Positions 11,435 through 21,198 of a stretch of DNA of 64,000 nt are shown piece after piece. Under the pieces are notes generated by a model. That model made no database searches. It saw only the letters and a list, made by a program, of their open reading frames with translations, and was not told where the DNA came from. Within the stretch, counting starts at the first letter, position 1. The number at the start of each line of letters is the position of its first letter. Both the position numbers and the translations under genes were made by a program. Where the stretch lies: positions 43,087,771 through 43,151,770 of the forward strand of contig NC_061869.1 in the NCBI RefSeq assembly GCF_907164915.1. The letters run 5' to 3'. The stretch comes from Impatiens glandulifera. Taxonomy: Eukaryota; Streptophyta; Magnoliopsida; Ericales; Balsaminaceae.

Positions 11435-13388
11435 ATTGAAATTAATCACATACAAAATGGACCACACTTTCCTTTCGGTGTGGACCATTGATACAATAAT
11501 ATAAACCACAATTTCCTTTCCGTGTGGACCATACAAGAATAAAGTTACTTAATATTAGTATTGAAGTTATAATCTATTCTCACATGAAGAATTAAGTATA
11601 AGTTAACATTGGTTTATAATTTTATTTCATACCAAATCTCAACAAATTATAATGCAAAAACTTAGTCTAAGTTTCATTATAATGAAGAGTAATAACTAAG
11701 TCACAATTTCATTATTCATTTAAATAAAAAAAAGTCACAATTTCATTATTCATTTAAATAAAACAAAGTCACAATTTCATTAAGCACAACCATGAGAACA
11801 TGACATAAAAATTTCATACTCATATATTAAATTCATATTTTATTAATTGTTTCATTTTTTACCTTGATAGTATCTAACCAAGTAAAAATTATAACTTACA
11901 TAACAATAAATTAATATAACTAAGAATATTACAATACATTTGTAATTGATGTTACAACATTTTTAGCGACTTACAATGTCATGTTCCTTATATTAATGAA
12001 TTGTGCGCATCAAATTGCAATGAATTTTAGGGACCAAATTTTCAATTAGTATGATTAGTAATTTCACACCCGATTTTAGCAATTGCAAATAGAATTAGTA
12101 CGGATTTAATAACTTTTCTTTACAACCATATATATATTTGGTATAAAACGGTCCGGGTGTACAACTATTTCTAACCAATTAATTATGGGCATAAGTTTTT
12201 GTGCTCTGCCAAGTCTTCTCTCACCATCTTTCATTTTTACTTTACTCTAGACCTCCATCTTATTTTTTTATGTATCTTTATGTAGATAAATATTAATCTA
12301 AACTTTTCCAAAAAAAAGAAAAGAAAAATATTAATCTAAACTAAAGTTTTCTAATTCACAATAAAGTATGAAGGACCTAACTGAATATAAAAATAAAGTT
12401 TAGGAATGTATAGTAAAATAAAAAGGAGTAATAAGGGGAGAGAATTTGAGAAAAGAATGGGGGAGGGAATGATGTGTCACTACATCACTGGTTGGAAAAT
12501 GAGTAAAGTGTGACGAGAGAGGGAAAAGAGAGAAAATTTGTTTATTTTTCAACGAATCAGATTGCGCCACGTCATTCCCTTTAAAATTTTCTCTCCCAAA
12601 TTCCATTCCCAATCATTTCTCATTAAATAAAATACCTATATAGTTTTCCCTCCATTCAATGTAAAACCCTCTTTGTACAAAAATTAAATTGCTTTGTATA
12701 AAGTGTTAGAAATCTCATACAAATACGAGTCTAAATCAAACTTCTCTAACCCACAATAAAACTTGAAGGGTCTAACTTATAAATACAAAAATAAAATTTA
12801 GGAACTTATATAATAAAATATACTTATTTCAAATAGTGTTCTCTCAATTCAAGGCAACGACATGCGATGCGATGATTGTTGAAATTTTAAACTAATTCAT
12901 AAATTCCATGAATGAATGAAAATGAGAATTTGGGTAGATAGAATCAAATAAAATTTAAATAAAATTTATACAAAATTTACACGTAAATTAAAGTGAAATT
13001 TGATCTAAATAATAATTATTTTAATTAATTAGTTAATTAATTATTTAATATTATATAATGATTTAAAAAGAAATTAACAAATTGAATTAATTCAATGTTG
13101 TTAATTCATAGTGATTGTGCGTATAAATTGCAATGAATTTTAGGGACCAAATTTCAACTAGGATGATTAGTCTTTTTGCAACTAGTTTTAGCAATTTTAA
13201 ATATAACTATTACGGATTTTACAACTTTTCTTTACAGTTCGAGTGTAAAATTAAATTTTTCTAATTCTAAAAAAAAAAAGTTTTAAAGAGCTAACTGAAT
13301 ATACAAACATACAAAAAAGTTTAGGGGATAGTATTTTTCCTCATTTAAATACAACCACAAGCACATGACTTGTGTGGACCAAGAAATG
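11435..13388. repeat. Orphan NLR-upstream unit, copy 2 (first part)
   Basis: Begins again with ATTGAAATTAATCACATAC at 11,435 and repeats the landmarks of copy 1 without an NLR. It contains an extra partial internal copy: the TTGTGCG...AAATTGCAATG block occurs at about 12,003 and again near 13,115. A fragment of an LTR lies between (12,877 to about 13,090). The unit is cut at 13,388 by the large composite insertion and resumes at 24,149. Confidence 0.7.
12877..13090 (+). mobile_element. 5' end fragment of an LTR (family X)
   Basis: Starts TGTTGAAATTTTAAACTAAT, matching the 5' end of the LTR at 23,392 and the reverse of the LTR ending at 37,929. Only about 200 bases remain before host repeat sequence resumes. 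No TSD found. Confidence 0.55.
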
Positions 13389-13535
13389 TGTTAGAAATCT
13401 TGTCTTTAAATAACAAAAAATATTTATAGATGATGTTACAAATAAATTAAATAAACTAGAATATACCATGAACGAAATCACCAGAATAAAATGTTAATTC
13501 TAGGCATGTGCTTAACACATTTCACTTAAAACAAT
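13389..13535 (-). mobile_element. 3' end of LTR X, inverted
   Basis: The reverse complement matches the last about 145 bases of the LTR at 23,392-24,148 (shared GTTAAGCACATGCCT, ATTTTATTCTGGTGATTTCG, TTTGTAACATCAT). It stops abruptly where the LTR of element A begins. Confidence 0.8.
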
Positions 13536-14874
13536 TTCATCGTTGTCCTTGATATTTGATAAATATTGGGCAGAGACTAACGGTCGAATCTTTAGAATGA
13601 TACGTGTCACTCTTCCATTGGAAAGCCTCCATAGTACACACCAGGTTCTGAGCACTAGGATCGTGGTCGTACAACAACTGGTAGTGCACCGAATATTCCA
13701 TCAAGGATGTACCTGCAAAACAAGTAATCTGAGGAAAATTCTCTTACGTGGCATTCATTAGTTGGTTACATATAGTTGTCGTACTAATCTTCACTAGAAA
13801 GTGGAGCAGGAGTAGAGTACAGCTATAGCACGTGGATAAGCGGGTGCTAGCTTCAAACATACTGCTTAAGCTGAGCATTAGACGTATTTCAGTTAGACGA
13901 CCTCATCTAATGAAATTAAACATCCCCGTCTAAGAACATAATCCATTAGACCGCCTAGTCTAATGGAATTAGACTTACGTCTAATTACAATCACTTCAGA
14001 CTAATCTGAAGGAGTTAGACTTACGTCTAACCTTCACTAATTAGACTACACATCTAATTATTCACTTAACCATTAGACTACACGTCTAACTTCTACTTCA
14101 GACTTGTCTGAAGGAGTTAGACTTACGTCTAACCTTCACAATCCAATAGACTGCTCGTCTAACTCCGCTGAGTTAGACTGCACGTCTAATTCCGCATACA
14201 TTAGACTGCACGTCTAACTCCACTGAGTTAGAATGCACGTCTAATTCCGAGATCTATTAGACTGCACGTCTAACTCCACGAGTTAGACTACACGTCTGAT
14301 TCCGAGATCTATTAGACTGCACGTCTAACTCCACGAGTTAGACTGCACGTCTAACTTCACGAGTTAGACTGCACGTCTAATTCCGAGATCTATAAGACTG
14401 CACGTCTAAATCCAAGAGTTAGACTGCACATCTAATTCCGAGATCTATTAGACTATACGTCTAACTCCACGAGTTAGACTGGACGTCTAATTCCGAGATC
14501 TATTAGACTGCACGTCTAACTACACGAGTTAGACTGCACGTCTAATTCCGAGATCTATTAGACTGCACGTCTAACTCCACGAGTTAGACTGCACATCTAA
14601 TTCCGAGATCTATTAGACTGCACGTCTAACTCCACGAGTTAGACGTGCAGTCTAATAGATCTCGGAATTAGACGTGCAGTCTAACTCGTGTAGTTAGACG
14701 TGCAGTCTAATCCTGTGCATCTAATGCCAAATTGGTCTAATGAGCCTCATTAGAGCCAAGTCTAATGAAATATGATTTTCGATACACCTGCATCAAAGCG
14801 CATAAATCACTTTATCATCAAAATCACAATAGTCAAAATATTTCAACACATAGTTAAAATAATTTGACCCAACA
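13536..14874 (-). mobile_element. 3' LTR of Sirevirus-like element A, truncated
   Basis: On the minus strand it starts TGTTGGGTCAAATTATTTT directly after the polypurine tract. It is colinear with the 5' LTR at 21,199-23,142 through the ACCGTTAGTCTCTGCCCA part of the promoter and CAAGGACAACG. The last about 600 bases (R/U5 portion) are missing where it abuts the inverted LTR X piece. It contains the palindrome array described separately. Confidence 0.8.
13872..14725. repeat. Palindrome minisatellite in the U3 of element A (3' LTR)
   Basis: Roughly 30 copies of TTAGACTGCACGTCTAA-like units, joined alternately by CTCCACGAG and TTCCGAGATCTA spacers. The unit has 6-base inverted arms (TTAGAC/GTCTAA) and an ACGT core. 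From about 14,640 to 14,720 the units run in the opposite direction (GACGTGCAGTC), so the right end of the array is inverted relative to the rest. Confidence 0.9.
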
Positions 14875-14888
14875 ATTTCCCCCTTTTT
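14875..14888 (-). other. Polypurine tract of element A
   Basis: Minus strand AAAAAGGGGGAAAT directly precedes the TGTTGGG start of the 3' LTR. The same tract precedes the 3' LTR of element B (46,211-46,224). It primes plus-strand DNA synthesis. Confidence 0.88.
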
Positions 14889-15021
14889 GATGATGAAATT
14901 GAAAACCTGCATAAATATACCAAAATATGCATTCATCATATAAATAAACAAACCTTGTTCATTCAAAACATCATTAAAGAAACATTGTTCGAGAAACTTA
15001 AACAAAGTAAGAGAAAAGAAA

Positions 15022-18000
15022 TTATAGTTCTCCCCTTTTAACTCGAAGATCGGTTGGGCTCATGTCTTGATCGGATAGCATGTTCAAAAACGGAGGAAGA
15101 TTGCGACCACCACGATCGCTTCCACTTGATCTACCACCACGATCGCCTCCACTGGCACGGCCTCTTTGATCAAATCCGGATTGCCTACCACGGCCACCGC
15201 CACTACTTCGGCCTCCACGATCACCACCCCTTCGACCTCCGCCTCTTTTAGTTGGCCTATGGTTTTCATCGTTACTTGGAGCTCGTCTGGATCTAGTGCC
15301 AGTTGACACACCGTCACTTCTTCTACTTAACTCACCTCGAGTGATTCGAAGTTGATCTCTATCAGTATTAGCTTTCGCATTCTCCTTTGCTTGAAACTTC
15401 CTTGCAATAGAGTCAACAAATTCTTGTCGTTCACCATCTGTTCTTCTTAGATATCCTTGAATTTCCACCATCTGATTCTTCACCAGCTGAATTCATCCAT
15501 AGTCTCCCTATGACGGTCATCATTGATGTGCCTTTCAAGGTCCATCATTTCAGATTGATGGCTGTAGAGCTTCTTTTCAAACTTGGAGAAGTTTAAATTT
15601 GAGACGTGAGTCTCATACGTGTTCTTCTTTAGAGTGTTGTCCAATTCAGTAAGAACTTTAATAACTTCGCCAAAATCCTTTCTTTCTTCTTCCTGGGTTT
15701 TCAAGGCCTTTAACATGCTCTTGTGAAGAGATTGGAGCACAAAAGTCATAGACTTTAAAAGCTTGTTGCCTTCAGCAGAGGATTCTTTATTTGATGAGTT
15801 CTCTTGAGACTCTGCTGCCATACTCTGAATCGGTTCAAAATTAGTATGAATCTGCATGGATTGCTCTGGTTGATTCTTCTCAGCAACCTTATCATCTTCA
15901 TTCTGCTCTTCTTCTAGTAGTTCATTTTCAGCTCTCTGAAATCATTCAAACAGATCTCCAGAGTAGTGACGAGGATTGTTGACATTTTTATGAACACTTC
16001 CCGCAATGATATTGGGGAATGGAAGAGGCCTGGCATAACTTGCATATTGATCATGTTCCTCCTTAGAAGAAGAACTATTTTCTTCATTATCTTTGTCTTT
16101 GGAGGGTTCCCCCTCAGATCTGATAATCTATGGTTGAGTTACCTCAGCCACTTTCTCTTGGGCTTCCTCTGTTCTCACAACAGGGGATATCAAAACATTT
16201 TCTTCAATAGGAGCTTGAGCAGCCTCCTCAACAACATCTTCTTCAAAAATCTCTTCTTCATTCGTTACAAGAGCTTGTTCAGGCTCTTGAACAATTACTT
16301 CTTTTTCTTCTTCATGAGGATTCTCTTGAATGGGTTGATCTAGAATACGTCTTTCTTCAGCAGAAAGATTCCCGAATTCAATCATAAGAGCAACATCTAA
16401 CTCATCGACATCATCATCAGCATCAAGGATATCCATTGGTTCATCATCGTCAAAAGGTTTTGCTCTAGAGCAATTAGCGCCATGAACGTATCGGGTAGCC
16501 ATCGAGACGTGATTATCAATGATGTCATCCAGCCTCTTTAATACTTTCACTTCCACCTCAGAACCTTTCTCAACCGGGTTAAAATTAGCCTTTCTGGCTT
16601 CAAGAATTCTGAAAAGTGCTCTTCCACATAAGCACGCTTCAACAAGATCTTTTCTCTTCAGAGCCTTACCCACCTCTGAAGTTTTAGCCCACTTGAGAAC
16701 TTTCTTCTCATTGGCTACACGCTTCTTCCACTCATGGGTTATTGTAGAATTTGACAAGATTTCATTGTACTTGGAAGACAATCTTTCCAGGGACCATGAT
16801 TCAAAAATTTCCAATTTTTCAACTGCAATGGCTTTAACTTGATCTAACACGAGGTCAATAATGTTCGTTGCCTCCGATACTTCTTCACAAACAGGGGTTT
16901 CAATATCGGTACCTTTCCCAACAACCTCGATGGGTTTTGGAGCAGGTTTGGGTTCACTGAAGACAATTCCACTTGACATCCTTGCGGAACGCATCAATTC
17001 GTACGCCGATTGGGGTTTCTTACACAGCTCGGCAGGGAGCTCTACACGAGTGACCTTCCCAGCTACTAAAGAATCTCTTTCAGCAGATTTACCAGCAACA
17101 AGGGTAAGAACGGCACCTTGTTCTGGTTGAGCACTTTCTGTACCACCAGCGGCTACTTGATCGGGTAGAACAATAGGAGATTCAATCCTGTTAGAATTTT
17201 CATTGTTTGGACCAGCTGATTCAACAGCGGGCCCTTCAGCAGTTTCATTCAACGGAGTAAAAACAAATTCAACTTGTTCCACAACAAGAACATTAAACTT
17301 AGGCACATCGGCCACATGTTTAGAAGAGGACGTTACCTTCATTGATTCAGACGCGCGAGGCGTCTTCGACTTCTTTTCCTTCGAGACGCTGGATCTCGAG
17401 GGCTTTCTCAGAATGGTTTCGGAGTAGACAGAGAGGACATGAGAGTTGCAGAAAGTACGCTTGGACCTTGCCTTAACCTTGAATCGACTAATTCGGAGTC
17501 CTTCTTATTGGAGCTTTTCAGACTGGAGGAACTGGCCTCCGATTCATTCACTGTCCTTGATCTCTTTTCCCCCGTTGATATAATGGAAGTAGATGGCTGT
17601 CTGAATCGAGTAGAGAGCTTACCACCTGTCTGATAACTAGACGCACCAGAACCAGATTCCATGTTGTTCTTCATTCTCATCAAGGTGCTCGCAATAGTAA
17701 GGGCAGAGAATACCCTGGGAGTGTTGATCTGCTCAGGTTCACCCATATGAACCCCCAAATGCTCCATCAATCGACTCAGTTGAGCCGCATACGTTATGAT
17801 TTCCTTGTTTGACTAGCAGATAGAAAATCAGAGGTTCTGGAAAAGGGTAGATGCCCAGTTTACTTGGATTCCTTTTGAGATCGCGCACATATAGTCAAAA
17901 CGGTCTTGACTATAGAGTTGAAAGGAACCAGATATCCCTTGGAGTGCATTAGCTACCACATCGTTCAACAAAATGAAGTGGGGTTTGAGTACCTTCTTGT

Positions 18001-18040
18001 TTCCATTAACATGGATCATCGAGTCATCAGCAGAAAAGGT
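15022..18040 (-). pseudogene. ORF3 of Sirevirus-like element A (C-terminal part)
   Basis: Extra ORF located between pol and PPT in this lineage; no known enzymatic domain. From the inversion breakpoint it reads TFSADDSMIHVNGNKK, then FILLNDVVANALQGISGSF (part of a helical domain often annotated as putative plant transposon protein). A Ser-rich linker follows, then an acidic low-complexity region with a central helical segment (HEWKKRVANEKK ... GRALFRILEARKA, about 16,590-16,740). A Q/E-rich helix comes next, and last an Arg-Gly-rich tail at 15,022-15,300 (GGGRRGGDRGG type). There is no signal peptide or membrane segment, so the label envelope-like is not supported; RGG tails usually bind RNA. 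Several frame changes and stops (near 17,800, 17,400, 15,900 and 15,480) break it. Its N-terminal part lies at 20,066-20,401 in inverted orientation. Confidence 0.72.
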
Positions 18041-19130
18041 CTTTGGCGACTTCATGAAGAAGAGCAACTCTAACTCAAACTCTTCAAATTCTAATGAAAA
18101 TAAAAAATATAAAGCTAATGTTACTTGTTTTAACTATGGTATTAAAGGTCATTATGCATCGGAATGCCGGAAGCCGAAACGTGAAGATGCCAAGGATGAT
18201 GGAAAAGAGCTGAAGGCTCTTATGGCAGGTGACGGGAACAACAATCGAAGCAGTCGTGGTTCTTACTTTTCATCCAGTGAAAGTGATGAAGAAGAGGTGG
18301 CATGCTTCATGGAAAAAGAAGATGAATAAAGGACTCAGGAGACTAAGGTATTTGACTTCTCTTCCGAAAGGTTTTCAAGGGAACAACTGGTAGCTGCACT
18401 AGATGACATGGTCATCGAGTACAGAAAGCTAGTAGAATCTCTAAATGAAATTAAATCTTCACTAGATGAAAACAAATCAACTCTGGTTCAAACTGAAGAG
18501 TCAAATGTTTTTGAAAAGAAGATTGAAGAGATCTCATCTGAGAATGAGATGCTCAAAGATCATATTCAAACATTTCATCTGAAAACAAAAGGTTAAACTA
18601 CGTTGTCTGTGCATGGACAAGGTCCGGAGAAGCTGTCAAATATCAGATCAACAAGTTAAAACCTGCTAGATCTAGATCCGGATTGGGATTTGATAGCAAT
18701 GACCCTAACCTGTCATGCAAAAAGTCCAACTCATCTGACAAGCTTAAACCAATAAGTTTTGTCAAAGAGAGTATGACTGACATTGAATCTGATCCTATTC
18801 ATGAAGAAGTTGCTTTAAAAAATGAAATAATTTATTTTCCGCCGACTATTAGCTGGCTTAAGAATAAGCTAGAAGCAACTAATAAGTCTGGCAATTTAAA
18901 ACCTGACTCTAAGTCAAGGAGTTTTAAAAGAAAATCTTCTTCAAAAGTTAAGGTATTAATGGCTAGCAGGAAGTCATCTGCTAAGTCAAAATCTAATGCA
19001 TTAATCAAAACACAAAATGGGAAATCCATCAGAATAACTCAAATATGGATTCCTAAGGGACTAATTGATCGAGGACCCAATTGAATATGGGTACCAAAAT
19101 GTGTAAATAGTTTATTTTGTAGGTGATGCA
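18039..19130 (+). pseudogene. gag C-terminal part of element A (inverted)
   Basis: Nucleocapsid end of a Copia gag. After FMKKSNSN it has one CCHC zinc knuckle, CFNYGIKGHYASECRKP (18,126-18,176), whose second Cys is Tyr. An acidic stretch EDAKDDGKELKALMAGDG follows, then SESDEEEVACFMEKEDE, a coiled-coil segment (18,408-18,596) and a Ser/Lys-rich part. It ends QIWIPKGLIDRGPN and, after a stop, WVPK, then GDAGG near 19,121, the usual entry to the protease domain. The protease, integrase, RT and RNase H expected next are absent. Within about 200 bases the sequence turns into the ORF3 upstream region. Stops at 18,329 and 18,596 break the frame. Confidence 0.72.
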
Positions 19131-19339
19131 GGAGGATTGTAGGAAGGAAGCAAGAAGAAAATTCTTTTGAGTACACAGCCTGGAAGATCAACAATGGCTT
19201 TTGCCATTCCAGTAGATTAAATGTTCTTATTTGTTAAAGATGTTTTTAGTCTTTGGACCACAAAAATTGTCTCTTATGCTTTTCTGTCTCTATGCAAAAT
19301 GAGAGGAAAAATTACTTTGGAAGTAAGGATACCCTCTAG

Positions 19340-20065
19340 ACGAATATTCTTATTCAGACTATTAGACAAGTGTGTCTAAAAGAAACGGTTTGTACTCAGA
19401 CATATTTTTTCTCAAAATCCATACATCTAAGTCTACATGTTCAGGTTTCAACCTACGCGATTAGACGGACACGTCTAATAGACGTTAGACGTTTTTACGT
19501 CATGAGCAAGAGGATGCTCACGTCTAATCAAACACACGTCTAACACATGGTGTTTATGCAGAATTAGACGTACACGTCTAATAGACATTAGACATATTTT
19601 TATACAACACTGAATTAGACATATGCGTCTAATAGACTCATCCGTCTAATAGACGTTTAGTTATATGGATTTGTGAAGTAAGAAAAACGTCTAACTACGT
19701 GCCGATTAGACTGATCAAGGACAGTTGTCCCACATGAGGATATATCCGTTTTTCCCGCTCAAATATATAACAGTCATCTCTTAACAACGTGAAGACACGT
19801 GTCTTTCAAGTTTAGAGACAATGACTGATATACCCTCATTTTTAATGATGACTCCTTGAAAAAGGACGTCTAACATTTATTGATGGGCCATACCCTTAAG
19901 AAAAGTGACGGTTATTCTGCATATCTTTTCTCTGTCTTTATAAGGATATCCTTGCATGAGTTTGAAAGCTTTTCATCTCTCAAAATCCTTAAGAACCCTA
20001 GTTTTCTTTGCATTTCTCTCTCTAAATCTCCCTGAAATCTTGTGTCTGTTCATATTCCTTCAAAA
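19340..20065 (+). promoter_or_regulatory. Upstream region of ORF3 (element A) with palindromes and TATA box
   Basis: Contains a dozen AGACGT/ACGTCT-bearing palindromes between about 19,340 and 19,700. Downstream of them are GTGACGGTTATTCTGC, a TATA-like TTTATAAG at 19,937-19,944, a C/T-rich leader and the ORF3 ATG at 20,066. The counterpart in element B (40,560-41,240) has the same order, with CTATAAAAGGG at 41,098-41,108. The layout mimics the LTR U3 and suggests ORF3 is transcribed from its own promoter. Confidence 0.55.
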
Positions 20066-20401
20066 ATGGTGAACACGAAAATCACTCTGGGTCATTGTAC
20101 ATTGCAGGTAGATTTTCCATCGGTCTACACTTTCGATCAACCGGAAGTGGTGGATATGTTCAGAACCCTAGAGTATTCTGGGTTGAGGAAGTATCTCGGT
20201 GGTCCTTTCATATTCTATGAAAAAGAAGTTCGCGAGTTTTTCAAATCTGCAACTATGGTGGGCGAATCCATCGTAGCAACCGTCAAATGAGTGGAAATAT
20301 CTTTTGACGAAACTGTATATGCGGAGTTCTTTGAACTTCCGACGGTGGGACACACTTTCGACATGATTCTTTCTTCTGATATCATGCAAGAGATGAAAAA
20401 A
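20066..20401 (+). pseudogene. ORF3 N-terminal part of element A (inverted)
   Basis: Begins MVNTKITLGHCTLQVDFPSV, then EVVDMFRTLEYSGLRKYLGG, PFIFYEKEVREFFKSATMVG, one in-frame TGA (20,288-20,290), and EISFDETVYAEFFELPTVG. This matches the degraded copy in element B (VAMFRTL...LRKYLDEPFIL near 41,300-41,370). It also matches the N-terminal domain I recall from transposon ORFs in asterids. The segment ends at the inversion breakpoint; the rest of ORF3 is on the minus strand at 15,022-18,040. Confidence 0.68.
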
Positions 20402-21153
20402 CTTCTTCACAAAGAGAGACATGGCATCGCTGCTCAGCTTCTGAGTTGCCATCTTCACATCCAGAGCGGTTGGTGGCTCTTCAGAAGTCACCAGCGCCTT
20501 GGCAATAATAACGGATGTGGGTTGATCTTCTTCCATCCTACAGTTCAGCTCGAACTCATAGGCCTTGAGATCAGCAAAGAGATCAAAGAGAGAGATCTTG
20601 TTAAGATCTTTTAATTCTCTCTTCGCCATTGTCTTTATGTCCCATTCCCTTGGAAGAGCACGCATGACCTTAATAACAAGCTCCCTGTTGCTATAGGTCT
20701 TGCCTAGAATGGATAAGGAAGAGACAATCTTGTTGAATCTGGTGTCGAAGTCGTTCATAGTTTCACCAGGGCGCATCTTGAAGCTATCAAACTGCTGAGT
20801 GACAACCATAATCTTGTTTTCCTTGGTTTGCTCGTTGCCCTCACACAATTGGATGAGTCCGTCCTAGACCTCTTTGACAGTATCGCATTCGATAATGTAG
20901 TTGAACATGCTGTCATCGAAAGATCTATACAGAACATCAAGAGCCATTTGTTGAGGTTGTTCTGCCTCTTCTCTTCAGCAGTCCAGTCAGCTTTCTCCTT
21001 ATCGATCTTGATAGTACTTTCTATGACGACACTACACAATTCGTCATGAAGAGAAGAAAGATGAGCACGAACTCTTTTCTTCCATACAATGTAGTTTTCT
21101 CGAGAGAAAGTTGGAATGGTTGTAGCACTGGCATCTTTAGTTATGGTCGACAT
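20402..21153 (-). pseudogene. gag N-terminal part of element A (DUF4219 / UBN2 type)
   Basis: Structural polyprotein of a Copia element. It starts MSTITKDASATTIPTFSREN with the YIVWKKRVRAHL signature. It then continues CEGNEQTKENKIMVVTQQFD, MRPGETMNDFDTRFNKIVSS, RELVIKVMRALPREWD and ISLFDLFADLKAYEFEL, and stops at the inversion breakpoint after SLFVKK. There is a frameshift near 20,950 (after NNLNKW) and an in-frame TAG at 20,866-20,864 where relatives have Trp. The start lies 28 bases inside the PBS. Confidence 0.85.
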
Positions 21154-21180
21154 CTTTCAGGAAAAGCTTGAGAATAAAAA

Positions 21181-21196
21181 CATTGCTCTGATACCA
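21181..21196 (-). other. Primer binding site of element A
   Basis: Minus strand TGGTATCAGAGCAATG lies two bases inside the 5' LTR end. TGGTATCAGAGC is complementary to the 3' end of plant initiator tRNA-Met, the normal primer of Copia elements. Confidence 0.92.
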
Positions 21197-21198
21197 AT

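Larger units (their letters stand above)
18039..20401. other. Internal inversion within element A
   Basis: Sequence inside this interval is plus-sense (gag C-terminus, then ORF3 promoter and N-terminus), while sequence on both sides is minus-sense (ORF3 C-terminus on the left, gag N-terminus on the right). At the right edge gag ends at ...SLFVKK and at the left edge it resumes ...GDFMKKSNSN. ORF3 stops at ...DIMQEMKK on the right and resumes TFSADD on the left. Flipping the segment restores both genes to within a base or two. Confidence 0.82.

Noticed and set aside
13872..14725. Centromeric or other satellite DNA
   Set aside because: Array is short, confined between LTR landmarks and present at the same place in the partner LTR.
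15054..15251. Plus-strand His/Asp-rich frame
   Set aside because: Shadow of the RGG-rich tail of ORF3 on the minus strand.
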